A DNA stretch of 64,000 nucleotides, from assembly GCF_039541875.1 (NCBI RefSeq), contig NZ_BAABHB010000017.1:62001-126000 (forward strand), given 5' to 3'. Position 1 is the stretch's first letter; the number at the start of each line of letters is the position of its first letter. Positions 55,625 to 64,000 of this stretch are shown piece after piece. The notes under the pieces were generated by a model. It searched no databases, was not told where the DNA came from, and saw only the letters and a program-made list of their open reading frames with translations. This DNA is from Nibrella viscosa (GTDB lineage Bacteria; Bacteroidota; Bacteroidia; Cytophagales; Spirosomataceae). The position numbers were made by a program, and so were the translations under genes.

Positions 55625-55982
55625 AGTTGCCAACCACTATTCCTTCGGGAAGTGACTGCGGCTATTAGCTGAAGGAGAAATGATCGGTGGAGATTCTGTA
55701 GTCAAAACGAGGTATTTAACTGCTGTCTAAAAGCCAGTTAATACACTGGCTAAAGTACAACCTGTGGCTCACGATGAACAAAAGAACGGTCAATATAGCC
55801 GAGAATGCCTCTGATGCCTACCTTGCATTTATGGCTGACAAAAAGATAAATGGTTATAAACTATATGCCTTAAGTTGGTAACATAGCACCCGTAGAAAGT
55901 CCAAGCTCATGCGGCTCGCCAACGCTCATACACATTTACGGTTTGTATTGGAAAACAATCACTTATATACTGCCAAAGTCTT

Positions 55983-58472
55983 ATGTCGTTCATGCGTTAT
56001 CACTTTTTCGGTGGGCTGATTGTTTTGGTCGGATTGCTTGTTTCAGCGTCCAGTCTCGCCCAAAGCCCAGAACTTTCCCAATCGCCTTTGGCGGGGCATT
56101 TAGGTTCCGTCAATTCAGTAGCTTTCAGCCCTGATGGGCACATACTCATTTCTGGGGGAGAAGGTATTCTCAAGCTATGGGACGTCAGTTCCGGTAAGTT
56201 GCTCAAGACCTTTACGGGTCACACAGGCTTGGTGAGTTCAGTGACTTTTAGCCCCGATGGTACGAAACTGCTGTCGGGTAGTTGGGACAAGACCATTAAG
56301 CTTTGGGATGTGGGCACCGGTAGGCTACTGAGGACGTATGCGGATCACAGCGGTTGGGTGAGCTCGGTGTCTTTTAGCCCCGATGGAAAGAAATTGGTGT
56401 CGGGTAGTTGGGACAGCACCCTCAAACTCTGGGATGTGGACACCGGTACCTTATTGAAGACCTTTACTGGTCATAGTGATGAGGTCAGGTCAGTCGCCTT
56501 CAGCCCTGATGGTACGAAACTGCTGTCGGGTAGCTGGAACAGCACCCTCAAACTCTGGGATGCCAATACCGGAATTCTGCTTAAAACTATTACAGGACAT
56601 ACTGAGGGCATCCTTTCGGTCGCTTTCAGCCCCGATGGAAAAAAATTACTGTCGGGTAGTGCTGACAAGACCCTTCGGCTTTGGGATGCTAGCACCGGTA
56701 CTCTGTTGAAAACCTTCACTGGTCATGAAAGCAACGTAATATCAGTTGCCTTCAACCCCGATGGTACGAAACTGCTGTCGGGTAGCTCTGATGTTGATGG
56801 TACACTCAAGCTTTGGGATGCCAGCACCGGTATCCTGTTGAAAAGTCTTAACCACAACAGCAACGTAGAATCAGTAGCTTTCAGCCCTGATGGGAAGAAG
56901 CTGCTGTCGGGTAGCTTTGATAAGACACTCAAGCTGTGGGATGCTAGTACCGGTACCCTATTGAAGACTTTTGCCGGATTTCCTGATTCCCCCTGGACAA
57001 ACTCTGTCGTATTCAACCTTGATGGCACAAGATTAATATCTTGTACCGGTTATGAATCCTCATTCAAGGTTTTGGATGCCAAGACGGGCACCTTGCTGAA
57101 GACCTTTACTGGTCATAGTGATGAGGTCAGGTCTGCCGCCTTCAGCCCCGATGGAAAGACATTACTCTCGGGTAGCGATGACAGGACACTTAAGCTCTGG
57201 AATGCCGACACCGGCACACTGCTCAAGACTTTTACTGGTCACAGTGGTTCGGTAAGTTCAGTGGCTTTTAGCCCCGATGGAAAGAAACTGCTGTCAGGGA
57301 GCCGGGACAGCACCCTCAAACTATGGGATGCTAATACAGGTACTCTGTTAAAGACCTTTACCGGTCATAGCGATGAGGTCAGGTCAGTCGCCTTCAGCCC
57401 CGATGGAAAGAGATTACTCTCGGGTGGTAGGAACAATACCCTCTGGCTCTGGGATGCCCGTACTGGCACCCTGCTGAAAACAATACATACCACAACTATT
57501 CCAGTGGGGTTGCTCTTTTTGCCGGGTGGGAACCAGGTGCTGGTTATTACCGAAGCCAACGTGCTTGAACTTCGCGAAAGGGCCACATTAGAGCTATTAG
57601 CAACCTACGAAAACACTGCCTATTACACCGACTACAACTACCAGCCCCCACTTACGCCCGATGGGCAGTACGAAATTTATGTCTATTACCAGTCGGCTTT
57701 TCTAAAGAAGGTTCCGTCCACTGTCAACGTAGCCACCAATTCACCTGTTGTTGTACCCCAGCAAGTAGTAGCACAACCCGGACCCGTGCCAGCACTGCAC
57801 AACCGCCACGCCTTAGTTATCGGCAATTCCACCTATAAACATGGCTCTTCTCTAGAAAACCGGCCCGTCAATGATGCCAGCGATATGGCTGCCCGGCTGA
57901 AGGCGCTTGGCTTTCAGGTTAACCTGGTTACCGACGCCGGAAAAGCCCAGGTCGAGCAGGCTATCGGCCAGTTCAGCAAGGCCGCCCAGAACGCTGACGT
58001 TGCCCTGTTTTTCTACGCAGGGCATGGTGTAGAGGCAGAAGGGGTGAACTACCTCATCCCGACCGATGCCCGCTTAGATGATCCTGAGGACGCTCGCCTG
58101 CAAGCGATCTCCCTGGATCTGGTCTTGAGTGAAATGAAACGCTACAGAACCAAGCTCAACCTGGTTTATCTGGATGCCTGCCGCAACAACCCCTTCCGGT
58201 CCTGGAGCCGCGATGGCGGGGGGCGGGGCTTTAAAACCGTAGGCCAACTGGCCCAGAGCACCAAGGTGTACTACGCCACTCAACCCGGCGAAGTAGCCCA
58301 GAACGGCAATAGCCGCAATGGGGTTTTCACCTCGGCACTACTAAAGCACCTTCAGGCGGGGATAGAAATTGAAGACCTCATGCGGCAGGTCACTGTCGAG
58401 GTCATCACAAACACCCGCAACAATCAACAGCCCTGGTCAGCCGGGACGCTGCTAACCAAGTTTGTCTTCTAA
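55983..58472 (+). CDS. Secreted WD40-caspase protein (829 aa)
   Basis: Signal peptide (about 1-27 from ATG 55983; 55992 is an alternative), about 11 WD40 repeats plus one degenerate (about 35-545), the tail LTPDGQYEIYVYYQSAFLKK, a Val/Gln/Pro-rich linker, then a caspase domain with His681 (FYAGHG) and Cys733 (LDACRNNPFRSW). The caspase half is very similar to that of 46264 (SEMKRYRTKLNLVYLD). The 55625-55982 gap holds no convincing gene, only a small hairpin (AGCCAG/CTGGCT near 55732). Confidence 0.86.
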   Translation: MSFMRYHFFGGLIVLVGLLVSASSLAQSPELSQSPLAGHLGSVNSVAFSPDGHILISGGEGILKLWDVSSGKLLKTFTGHTGLVSSVTFSPDGTKLLSGSWDKTIKLWDVGTGRLLRTYADHSGWVSSVSFSPDGKKLVSGSWDSTLKLWDVDTGTLLKTFTGHSDEVRSVAFSPDGTKLLSGSWNSTLKLWDANTGILLKTITGHTEGILSVAFSPDGKKLLSGSADKTLRLWDASTGTLLKTFTGHESNVISVAFNPDGTKLLSGSSDVDGTLKLWDASTGILLKSLNHNSNVESVAFSPDGKKLLSGSFDKTLKLWDASTGTLLKTFAGFPDSPWTNSVVFNLDGTRLISCTGYESSFKVLDAKTGTLLKTFTGHSDEVRSAAFSPDGKTLLSGSDDRTLKLWNADTGTLLKTFTGHSGSVSSVAFSPDGKKLLSGSRDSTLKLWDANTGTLLKTFTGHSDEVRSVAFSPDGKRLLSGGRNNTLWLWDARTGTLLKTIHTTTIPVGLLFLPGGNQVLVITEANVLELRERATLELLATYENTAYYTDYNYQPPLTPDGQYEIYVYYQSAFLKKVPSTVNVATNSPVVVPQQVVAQPGPVPALHNRHALVIGNSTYKHGSSLENRPVNDASDMAARLKALGFQVNLVTDAGKAQVEQAIGQFSKAAQNADVALFFYAGHGVEAEGVNYLIPTDARLDDPEDARLQAISLDLVLSEMKRYRTKLNLVYLDACRNNPFRSWSRDGGGRGFKTVGQLAQSTKVYYATQPGEVAQNGNSRNGVFTSALLKHLQAGIEIEDLMRQVTVEVITNTRNNQQPWSAGTLLTKFVF

Positions 58473-58608
58473 CCACTTGGGTTATATGTGCTTTCTCACT
58501 TGAGCAAAAAATTTTGCCGCTACTAATAAGGTTAGCTGTCCAATCCCTATCTACGCTCAGGTTGGTGCATGTAAGGCACCTGCCCATATCAGAATTTGAC
58601 GAGTTCTC

Positions 58609-59739
58609 ATGGTACCTATTCATTATTTCTGCGATACGAACACCGTGGAGCAGAACGCTCTTGAACAACTGGAGCGGTACGCCGAAAATCCGTTTGTAGA
58701 GAAGATTTGTGCCTTTACGGATATTCATTTCTGCGACGAAAAAGCCATTCCCGTGGGCGTAGCCTTCTCCACCACCGATTACGTCTATCCGCTCATTACG
58801 GGGAAGGACATCGGCTGTGGGGTCATGTACCTGCGCATTAGCAAGGCCGACTGGCTCAGGCCCTTTAACAAGGCGGAACACTATAAAGCCTTCAACCTGG
58901 CCCACACCCGCATGACCGACGACGGCTTGGGGGGCGGCAACCACTTCCTGTCCATCGAAGAGGATGCCGATAACGTCTACGTCATTTGCCATACCGGCAC
59001 CCGCGACCGGGGCATCGGTCTGTATCAGCAGTGCCTTGGGCTGACCCAGTCGTTTTCGGCTGAGTACGGACAGCAAGTGCAATTTGTTCACAAAGACTTT
59101 CTGGATGCCGGCTTCGTTGAGCAGTATAACCGAACGCTGCGGTTTGGCTACGAGCGCCGGAAAAACTTCTGCCTCAAAACACTTGTATTTCTACAGACGG
59201 CCAATTATGTCAGGGCCGAAAAGACACAGATCGACCCGAAATACCTGAGCAGCAACTTAGCCGGGTATGATGAAGAAGGAACGCTGAACGGAACATCGTA
59301 CAAGCTGGAGGATTCGATTCACAATCACCTGCGGTTTGGCAACGGGTCAATTATCCACCGCAAGGGCAGTACTGAGTTAACGGCGGGCAAGACGGTGGTG
59401 ATTCCCCTGTCGATGTCGCGGGGCAGTTTGCTAGTGAAGTTGAGCCACGAAACCCAGGGAGCGGATGCGCTGAATTCCTGCGCCCACGGGGCGGGCCGGC
59501 GGCTGTCGCGCTTTCAGGCCATGAAGCACTGGAAGACGGGCCTCAAGGAAAAGGAACGACGGTCCTACAGGGAGCGCTTCTCTGAACTGCTCGACCGCTC
59601 GGGCGATTTCCCGAACGGATACATCCAGGAGTTCGACTTCGCCTACAAGGATGCCTCGGAGCTATTTACGTATCAGCCTTACCTGAAAAAAATTACCCAG
59701 ACCGAACCGATCGTGACGGTGAAGTACACAGAAATATGA
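58609..59739 (+). CDS. RtcB-family paralogue C
   Basis: The 376-residue protein has FTDIHF, KDIGCGV (metal motif intact), GGGNHF, CHTGTRDRG, IHNHL, HRKGST and CAHGAGRRLSR with the guanylation His. No signal peptide. The sequence is far from paralogues A and B, so these are three separate subfamilies, not recent duplicates. The tail (YIQEFDFAYKDASELFTYQPYLKKI) resembles RtcB C-termini. Located 137 bases after a WD40-caspase gene and 78 before a caspase-FGE gene. Confidence 0.83.
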   Translation: MVPIHYFCDTNTVEQNALEQLERYAENPFVEKICAFTDIHFCDEKAIPVGVAFSTTDYVYPLITGKDIGCGVMYLRISKADWLRPFNKAEHYKAFNLAHTRMTDDGLGGGNHFLSIEEDADNVYVICHTGTRDRGIGLYQQCLGLTQSFSAEYGQQVQFVHKDFLDAGFVEQYNRTLRFGYERRKNFCLKTLVFLQTANYVRAEKTQIDPKYLSSNLAGYDEEGTLNGTSYKLEDSIHNHLRFGNGSIIHRKGSTELTAGKTVVIPLSMSRGSLLVKLSHETQGADALNSCAHGAGRRLSRFQAMKHWKTGLKEKERRSYRERFSELLDRSGDFPNGYIQEFDFAYKDASELFTYQPYLKKITQTEPIVTVKYTEI

Positions 59740-59816
59740 TAAAACGACGGGAGGGTGTTGCTCCGGTTATTATTCATGGTTAAGTTGCTGACTATCTTGA
59801 AGATTACACCTCGCAT

Positions 59817-61475
59817 ATGTACCGACTTTATTTATGGCTGTTGCTGAGCCTGCTGGTAACGCATCCGTTAGTAGCCCAGAAAAGTATTAAGATTGCTGGG
59901 GGCAGAGCCCCGGCCGGCATTGAACGGCGACTGGCGCTGGTAGTAGGCAACAAAAATTATAATCGAACCGACGCCCGACTCACCAACCCCATCAATGATG
60001 CCAACGACATGGCCAATGCTCTGGAGTTACTGGGTTTTGAGGTGATTCTTAAAACCGACCTCAACCGCGTTGACTTTGAGCAGGCAGTAGATCAGTTTGG
60101 CGAACGGCTCAAACACTACGATGTGGGCCTGTTCTACTACTCCGGTCACGGTCTACAGGCGCAGGGCGAGAATTACCTGGTGCCGGTTGATGCAGTAATT
60201 CGCAGTGAACCCCAGATACGCTACCACTGCATGGACCTAGGGCGGGTATTGGCGGCTATGGAGGGCTCTAATGCCTCCACCAATATCGTGCTGCTGGATG
60301 CCTGTCGTAACAACCCCTACAAGAAAAGCTGGAGCAAAGGCGGCTTGGCCGAAGGACTCACCATTCCGCGCAACCCGCCGGGCACCATAGTGGTGTTTGC
60401 CACCAGCGAAAACAGCGTGGCCGACGACAATACCGGCGAACGCAACGGGCTGTTTACGGCCAAGTTGCTGAAGAACATCCGGCAGCCCAACCGCTCGCTG
60501 AGTCAGATACTGGCCGAGACCCGACGTGGGGTCTACACCCGTAGCAACAAACAGCAGGTACCGGCCGACTACAACAAATTGATGGGCGACTTTGTGTTTG
60601 TAATTCAGGATAAGGGCAAAAACGATACCAGAACCGCCGACCAGCCATTTGGCCCGGCCATGGTGTATGTGCGGGGCGGCAGCTTCCCGATGGGCAGCGA
60701 GGAAGGAGAAACCGACGAGAAGCCCGTTCACCAGGTAACGGTGAGCGCATTTCTGATGGGTAAGTATGAGGTCACGGTAGCTGAGTTTGAGCAGTTCATT
60801 GAGGCTACCCGCTACCAGACCGATGCTGAAAAGGAAGGGCATAGCTATACATGGAACGGCAAAGATTGGAAGAAAATGGTGGGAGTCAATTGGCGGTGTG
60901 ATGCCGAAGGAAACGTGCGACCTCGCAGCGATCAGAATCACCCGGTTCTCCACGTAAGCTGGAACGATGCGGTGGCGTATTGCGAGTGGCTGAGCCGGCG
61001 AACTGGCAAACGCTACCGACTGCCGACGGAAGCCGAGTGGGAGTATGCGGCCGGCAACGGCAGCGCTCATACCAAATTTAGCTGGGGAGACATGGAGCCA
61101 TCAGGGTTAATACAGTCAAATATAGCCGACCGGAGCGCAAAAGGTCTGTTAAGTTGGGCCAATGAAAACATTAATGATGGCTACAGGTACACAGCCCCGG
61201 TGGGAAGCTACGCACCGAACCGGTTTGGCTTGTACGATATGACGGGCAATGTACATGAGTGGTGTCAGGACTTGTATAGTGACACTTATTATTCCAATTA
61301 TTCCAGCGCCAGCGGCAATAATCCAACTGGTCCCGTTAGTGGCTCGTGCCGAGTCCTAAGGGGCGGTTGCTGGAACTCGATACCGCAGCACTGTCGGTCT
61401 ACGGACCGAGGCTGCGAAAACCCAGCGATTCGTCACGACCGCGTTGGTTTTCGTGTCGTATCACCAATTCAGTAA
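59817..61475 (+). CDS. Secreted caspase-like protease with FGE/SUMF1 domain (second type)
   Basis: In this 552-residue protein a signal peptide (1-20) precedes KSIKIAGGRAPAGIERRLA and a caspase domain with His111 (YYSGHG) and Cys163 (LDACRNNPY). The FGE-like domain starts near 280 (MVYVRGGSFPMGSEEGE) and is of the HPVLHVSWNDAVAYCEWLS type shared with 25764. It ends RVLRGGCW, variable stretch, VGFRVVSPIQ. The caspase half is closest to 39933, so halves were shuffled. A decayed copy of another FGE gene follows. Confidence 0.87.
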   Translation: MYRLYLWLLLSLLVTHPLVAQKSIKIAGGRAPAGIERRLALVVGNKNYNRTDARLTNPINDANDMANALELLGFEVILKTDLNRVDFEQAVDQFGERLKHYDVGLFYYSGHGLQAQGENYLVPVDAVIRSEPQIRYHCMDLGRVLAAMEGSNASTNIVLLDACRNNPYKKSWSKGGLAEGLTIPRNPPGTIVVFATSENSVADDNTGERNGLFTAKLLKNIRQPNRSLSQILAETRRGVYTRSNKQQVPADYNKLMGDFVFVIQDKGKNDTRTADQPFGPAMVYVRGGSFPMGSEEGETDEKPVHQVTVSAFLMGKYEVTVAEFEQFIEATRYQTDAEKEGHSYTWNGKDWKKMVGVNWRCDAEGNVRPRSDQNHPVLHVSWNDAVAYCEWLSRRTGKRYRLPTEAEWEYAAGNGSAHTKFSWGDMEPSGLIQSNIADRSAKGLLSWANENINDGYRYTAPVGSYAPNRFGLYDMTGNVHEWCQDLYSDTYYSNYSSASGNNPTGPVSGSCRVLRGGCWNSIPQHCRSTDRGCENPAIRHDRVGFRVVSPIQ

Positions 61476-61498
61476 ATAAGCATTCAGTTTAATTCCTG

Positions 61499-62289
61499 AT
61501 GGGCAATGTGCCACTAGTTCATTCGCGACGGCCGTTCAACCGCAGCGGAGGTCATCAGATTCCGGGCCGCTACGATGAGCTAAGGGGTGATTTTGTGTTT
61601 GTGCAGAAAGGTTTTTCTACACCTATTCTTGAGAAGTCAAAAACTGAACCTGTCAGTTCTAAATCTGTTCCGAACCGAACAGCCAAATTTTTAGACCTTC
61701 CTTTTGCAGAGATGGCCTATGTTGAAGGAGGCACTTTCCAGATGGGTGACCCAAATGGAATACAAGGTTATAATAAGGCACATGCGGTGACTGTGAGTAG
61801 CTTTTTGATGGGCAAATATGAAATAACAAGGCGGTAATGGAAGAGTGTGATGGGCAGTCTACCTCCAAGTTTTAGTTCAACTCCAAAAGACTGTCAAGAT
61901 TGTCCCGTTGAGCCGGTGACATGGGAAGAGATACAAACGTTTTTGAAAACTGAACAAGCTAAGATATTTTGAACACAAAGCCGTATTACATGCCAGGTGT
62001 TGCAAGAGGCAAAATGTTACAAGTTGGTAGTTTTGAGCCTAATCGCTTAGGACTATATGACATGAGTGGTAACGCATCAGAATGGTGCAGTGACTGGGAA
62101 ACTGGGTATTCTAATGAGGCTCAAGTAGATCCAACAGGACCTCCTACAGGGGATTTCAAAGTGGTACGAGGGGGGAGCTGTTGCGGGCGGTTGGACCAAT
62201 GCCTGGTATTTGACCGGAATTTTGGTGATGCTACTCCCAGGTATCGACATCTATACATGGGCTTTAGAATTGTAGCCCCATCCAAATAA
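61499..62289 (+). pseudogene. Decayed caspase-FGE gene
   Basis: The remaining sequence encodes only the end of a caspase domain (RSGGHQIPGRYDELRGDFVFVQ, nearly the same DNA as 50705-50775), then an FGE-like domain (VEGGTFQMGD, SSFLMGKYEITRR). There a TAA replaces the Gln codon expected before Trp (at about 61836). After more homology (CPVEPVTWEEIQTFLK) the frame ends at a TGA near 61969 and the core of the domain is deleted. A second open part (61969-62289) keeps the end, LGLYDMSGNASEWC to GFRIVAPS. It cannot make a whole protein. Confidence 0.8.
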
Positions 62290-62370
62290 TTTATAAAATT
62301 TAACTCTATCTACTGATAAGCTTTTCCCCCACCCGCTATAAACCGGCAGAACTGAAACAAAAACACATTC

Positions 62371-62721
62371 ATGAAAACGCTTTTCTGCCTTTTTGCTTTT
62401 GCTCTCCTGATGGCCGCCAATCAGGCTCTCCCCGCTAAATCGGCTGCATCCGGCGGCCGGGGATATTACTATGCCATCGTTTTTAACAATAAACCGGCCC
62501 AGGTCCAGTTTTCCACTGCCTTTTTTGCCGATTGTCAGGAGAACACGCTCTATCAGCGGATTGCCAACTACGCCCAGAACAACGGTTACGGGCAGTACCG
62601 GCTGGTAGGACCCTTTGCGCAAACCGAAGTGGAAGCGGCCCGTCAGTACGCCAAACAGCAGTGGTATAACAGCGGCTACGCCGTGGCGGGCGATAACAAC
62701 TACGTCGGTGATTGTTACTGA
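62371..62721 (+). CDS. Small secreted protein, copy 3 of 3 (116 aa)
   Basis: Signal peptide (about 1-20), then the same domain as copy 1 (GYYYAIVFNN, FFADCQENT, QYRLVGPFAQTEVEAAR, VGDCY). From about 62500 on it is nearly identical to copy 1 in DNA, including 130 bases beyond the stop; the signal peptide and first 30 residues differ more. The leader CTATAAACCGGCAGAA begins at 62336. It follows the decayed caspase gene. Confidence 0.7.
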   Translation: MKTLFCLFAFALLMAANQALPAKSAASGGRGYYYAIVFNNKPAQVQFSTAFFADCQENTLYQRIANYAQNNGYGQYRLVGPFAQTEVEAARQYAKQQWYNSGYAVAGDNNYVGDCY

Positions 62722-62789
62722 GACTGCTACGCAGAGTGGTGAAAGTACACCTATCAGTAATGTCTAAGTAGTTTTACCGTTCAGAAAAT

Positions 62790-62810
62790 CAGCCGGCTAT
62801 TGGCCGGCTG
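62790..62810 (+). terminator. Hairpin downstream of small secreted gene (copy 3)
   Basis: CAGCCGGCT and GGCCGGCTG pair with one G-T wobble, at the same distance (about 69 bases) from the stop as in copy 1. The stretch 62811-63013 has no gene. Confidence 0.5.
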
Positions 62811-63013
62811 AACTATTGCATTAGAAAGTAACTCTGCGTAAACTTGGTTTCCTAAAGCGGTTAGACTAAAATCCACATAAGTATAAAATCGCTAAATAAT
62901 TAAAAACTATTATAGCAAAGATTCTGAGTAAAACCGCCTTTTTGCCTGCATTGGCGGGTGCTAAGTCGACAATATGCTGCACCAGGGCTGTCAGCACCCG
63001 GTAACTTTTAAAC

Positions 63014-64000
63014 ATGATAAACTACTCTTTTTGCAAGGCAATGCGTTTTCTGTTGCTGGCTTATGGGCTATGGCTAAGCCAACTCGGTCTGGCCCAGTCC
63101 CGTAGTATCAAAATTGTGGGTGGGCAGGTCCCATCGGGCACCGAACGCCGGCTGGCACTGGTGATCGGCAATAAAGATTACCGGCATGTGAGAGCCCTAA
63201 AGAACCCCCTCAACGATGCTCAGGATATGAGCAATGCACTGGAACAAATCGGCTTTGAGGTTATTACCCTGACCAATACTACTTTTGGCCAGATGATTGC
63301 GGGCCTGAACCGCTTCAAGGATAAATTAACCACGTCGGATGTGGCCCTGTTGTACTACTCCGGTCATGGGGTGAGCTACAATGGCCGTAACTACTTAATG
63401 CCCATCGATGCGGAGTTGCGCTGTCTGGAACAAATCGAAGAAAATAGCGTCTCACTTAACCGTGTATTGGCCGATATTGCCGCCCGGCAGGTTCGTAATA
63501 GCTTTGTGTTCCTAGATGCCTGCCGTAATTTGCCCGATCTGAGCATCTGCAATGGCACGCAAAAAGATGTCACGTTGCAGACGGGCCTGGTGCGACCAAC
63601 TAATAACCCTCGTGGCAGTATGATTGTGTTTGCTACTGAAGAGGGTAACACCGCCGATGATAATGTAAATGGTCGTAATGGTCTGTTTACCGAAGCACTG
63701 CTGAAGTATTTAACTAAGCCTAATCTAAGTATTCGTGCCATCCTGGACCAAACGGATTTGGAAGCAGAAGCCAAAAGTGGTGGTCGTCAATCGCCCGCCC
63801 GCTACGATAAGATCCGTGGAGAGTTTATGTTTGTTATACAAACTCCGGCTGATCCTTTGCCAGTGACCCCTGCCCCAAGTAACGCAGAGAGCGTGACGCG
63901 TTCAGAACCTGCCAGAAGGCAAAACCAAACGAAACCTATTGCCTCCGGAAAACCTACGCTTACCCCTACTCGTCTTACCAATTATTTAGACTTGCCGTTT
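63014..64000 (+). CDS. Secreted caspase-like protease, probably FGE-fused, cut by window end
   Basis: The frame is open from ATG 63014 to the last base (329 codons). A signal peptide (about 1-28) precedes SIKIVGGQVPSGTERRLA and a caspase domain with His118 (YYSGHG) and Cys170 (LDACR). It is closest to the 33381 protein (TLTNTTF, NNPRGSM). The last readable residues, NYLDLPF, are the start of the FGE domain in the paralogues, so a caspase-FGE protein is expected to continue past 64000. Confidence 0.85.
   Translation, partial: MINYSFCKAMRFLLLAYGLWLSQLGLAQSRSIKIVGGQVPSGTERRLALVIGNKDYRHVRALKNPLNDAQDMSNALEQIGFEVITLTNTTFGQMIAGLNRFKDKLTTSDVALLYYSGHGVSYNGRNYLMPIDAELRCLEQIEENSVSLNRVLADIAARQVRNSFVFLDACRNLPDLSICNGTQKDVTLQTGLVRPTNNPRGSMIVFATEEGNTADDNVNGRNGLFTEALLKYLTKPNLSIRAILDQTDLEAEAKSGGRQSPARYDKIRGEFMFVIQTPADPLPVTPAPSNAESVTRSEPARRQNQTKPIASGKPTLTPTRLTNYLDLPF

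Noticed and set aside
55774..55881. A 35-codon open frame (MNKRTVNIAENAS...)
   Set aside because: It has no homologue I recognise, no clear start signal and lies in a poorly conserved gap; small frames of this size occur by chance.
60237..61070. Antisense frame of 277 codons across the caspase-FGE gene
   Set aside because: It is a GC-rich shadow of a well-supported gene, with no start context or domain.
23284..61475. The FGE/SUMF1 domains as active formylglycine-generating enzymes
   Set aside because: The paired active-site cysteines are missing in each copy and no sulfatase gene is present. A binding fold is more likely.

Overview
The window looks like a large conjugative or mobilisable plasmid (or plasmid-derived region) of a Bacteroidota bacterium, most likely a Spirosoma-like member of the Cytophagales. 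The reasons are a Bacteroidetes-type coupling protein, DUF4099/DUF3945 plasmid proteins, promoter-like pairs of the TTTG/TAnnTTTG type, and a Rep_3 initiator beside an iteron origin. The species call is inference.

Region 1 (about 0.2-19.1 kb) is the plasmid backbone. It holds a VirD4/TraG-like coupling ATPase, a secreted M23 peptidase, three adjacent DUF3945 proteins (the last with a Toprim-like domain), accessory plasmid proteins (DUF6166-like, DUF932-like), an intact IS4-type element with CATG target repeats, a small lipoprotein, a KfrA-like coiled-coil protein behind a 51-bp perfect palindrome, the Rep_3 initiator with at least 14 iterons, and an Xre-RES toxin-antitoxin pair.

Region 2 (19.4-64 kb) is an almost entirely co-directional accessory island. 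A WG-repeat protein, an ECF sigma factor, a membrane-anchored anti-sigma-like protein and an M23 lipoprotein lead into twelve complete caspase-fold (C14) genes, one decayed copy and one cut by the window end. Nearly all caspase proteins have signal peptides. Each is joined to a different module: FGE/SUMF1 C-type-lectin-like domains, TPRs, Sel1 repeats, WD40 propellers, or papain-like domains that lack the catalytic cysteine. Interleaved are three divergent RtcB-family proteins, a Ro60 (TROVE-vWA) protein, three copies of a small secreted protein, two WD40-only proteins and a second WG-repeat protein.

The most striking single element is between the Ro60 gene and the next WD40 gene. About 140 bases (53759-53898) fold into a bacterial Y RNA: a 13-bp terminal stem caps a circularly permuted tRNA mimic with canonical T-arm, acceptor hairpin, U8-A9 and D-arm. 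Ro60, a Y RNA and RtcB are an RNA-surveillance and repair set, and here they sit inside a multi-caspase cluster. The FGE-like C-termini vary exactly where targets of diversity-generating retroelements vary, with mostly NNC/NNT codons, although no reverse transcriptase is present in the window.

Working model (inference): a plasmid-borne conflict or cell-fate system in which secreted caspases with swappable, possibly hypervariable, recognition modules act together with a cytoplasmic Ro60-Y RNA-RtcB branch, perhaps under the ECF sigma/anti-sigma pair.
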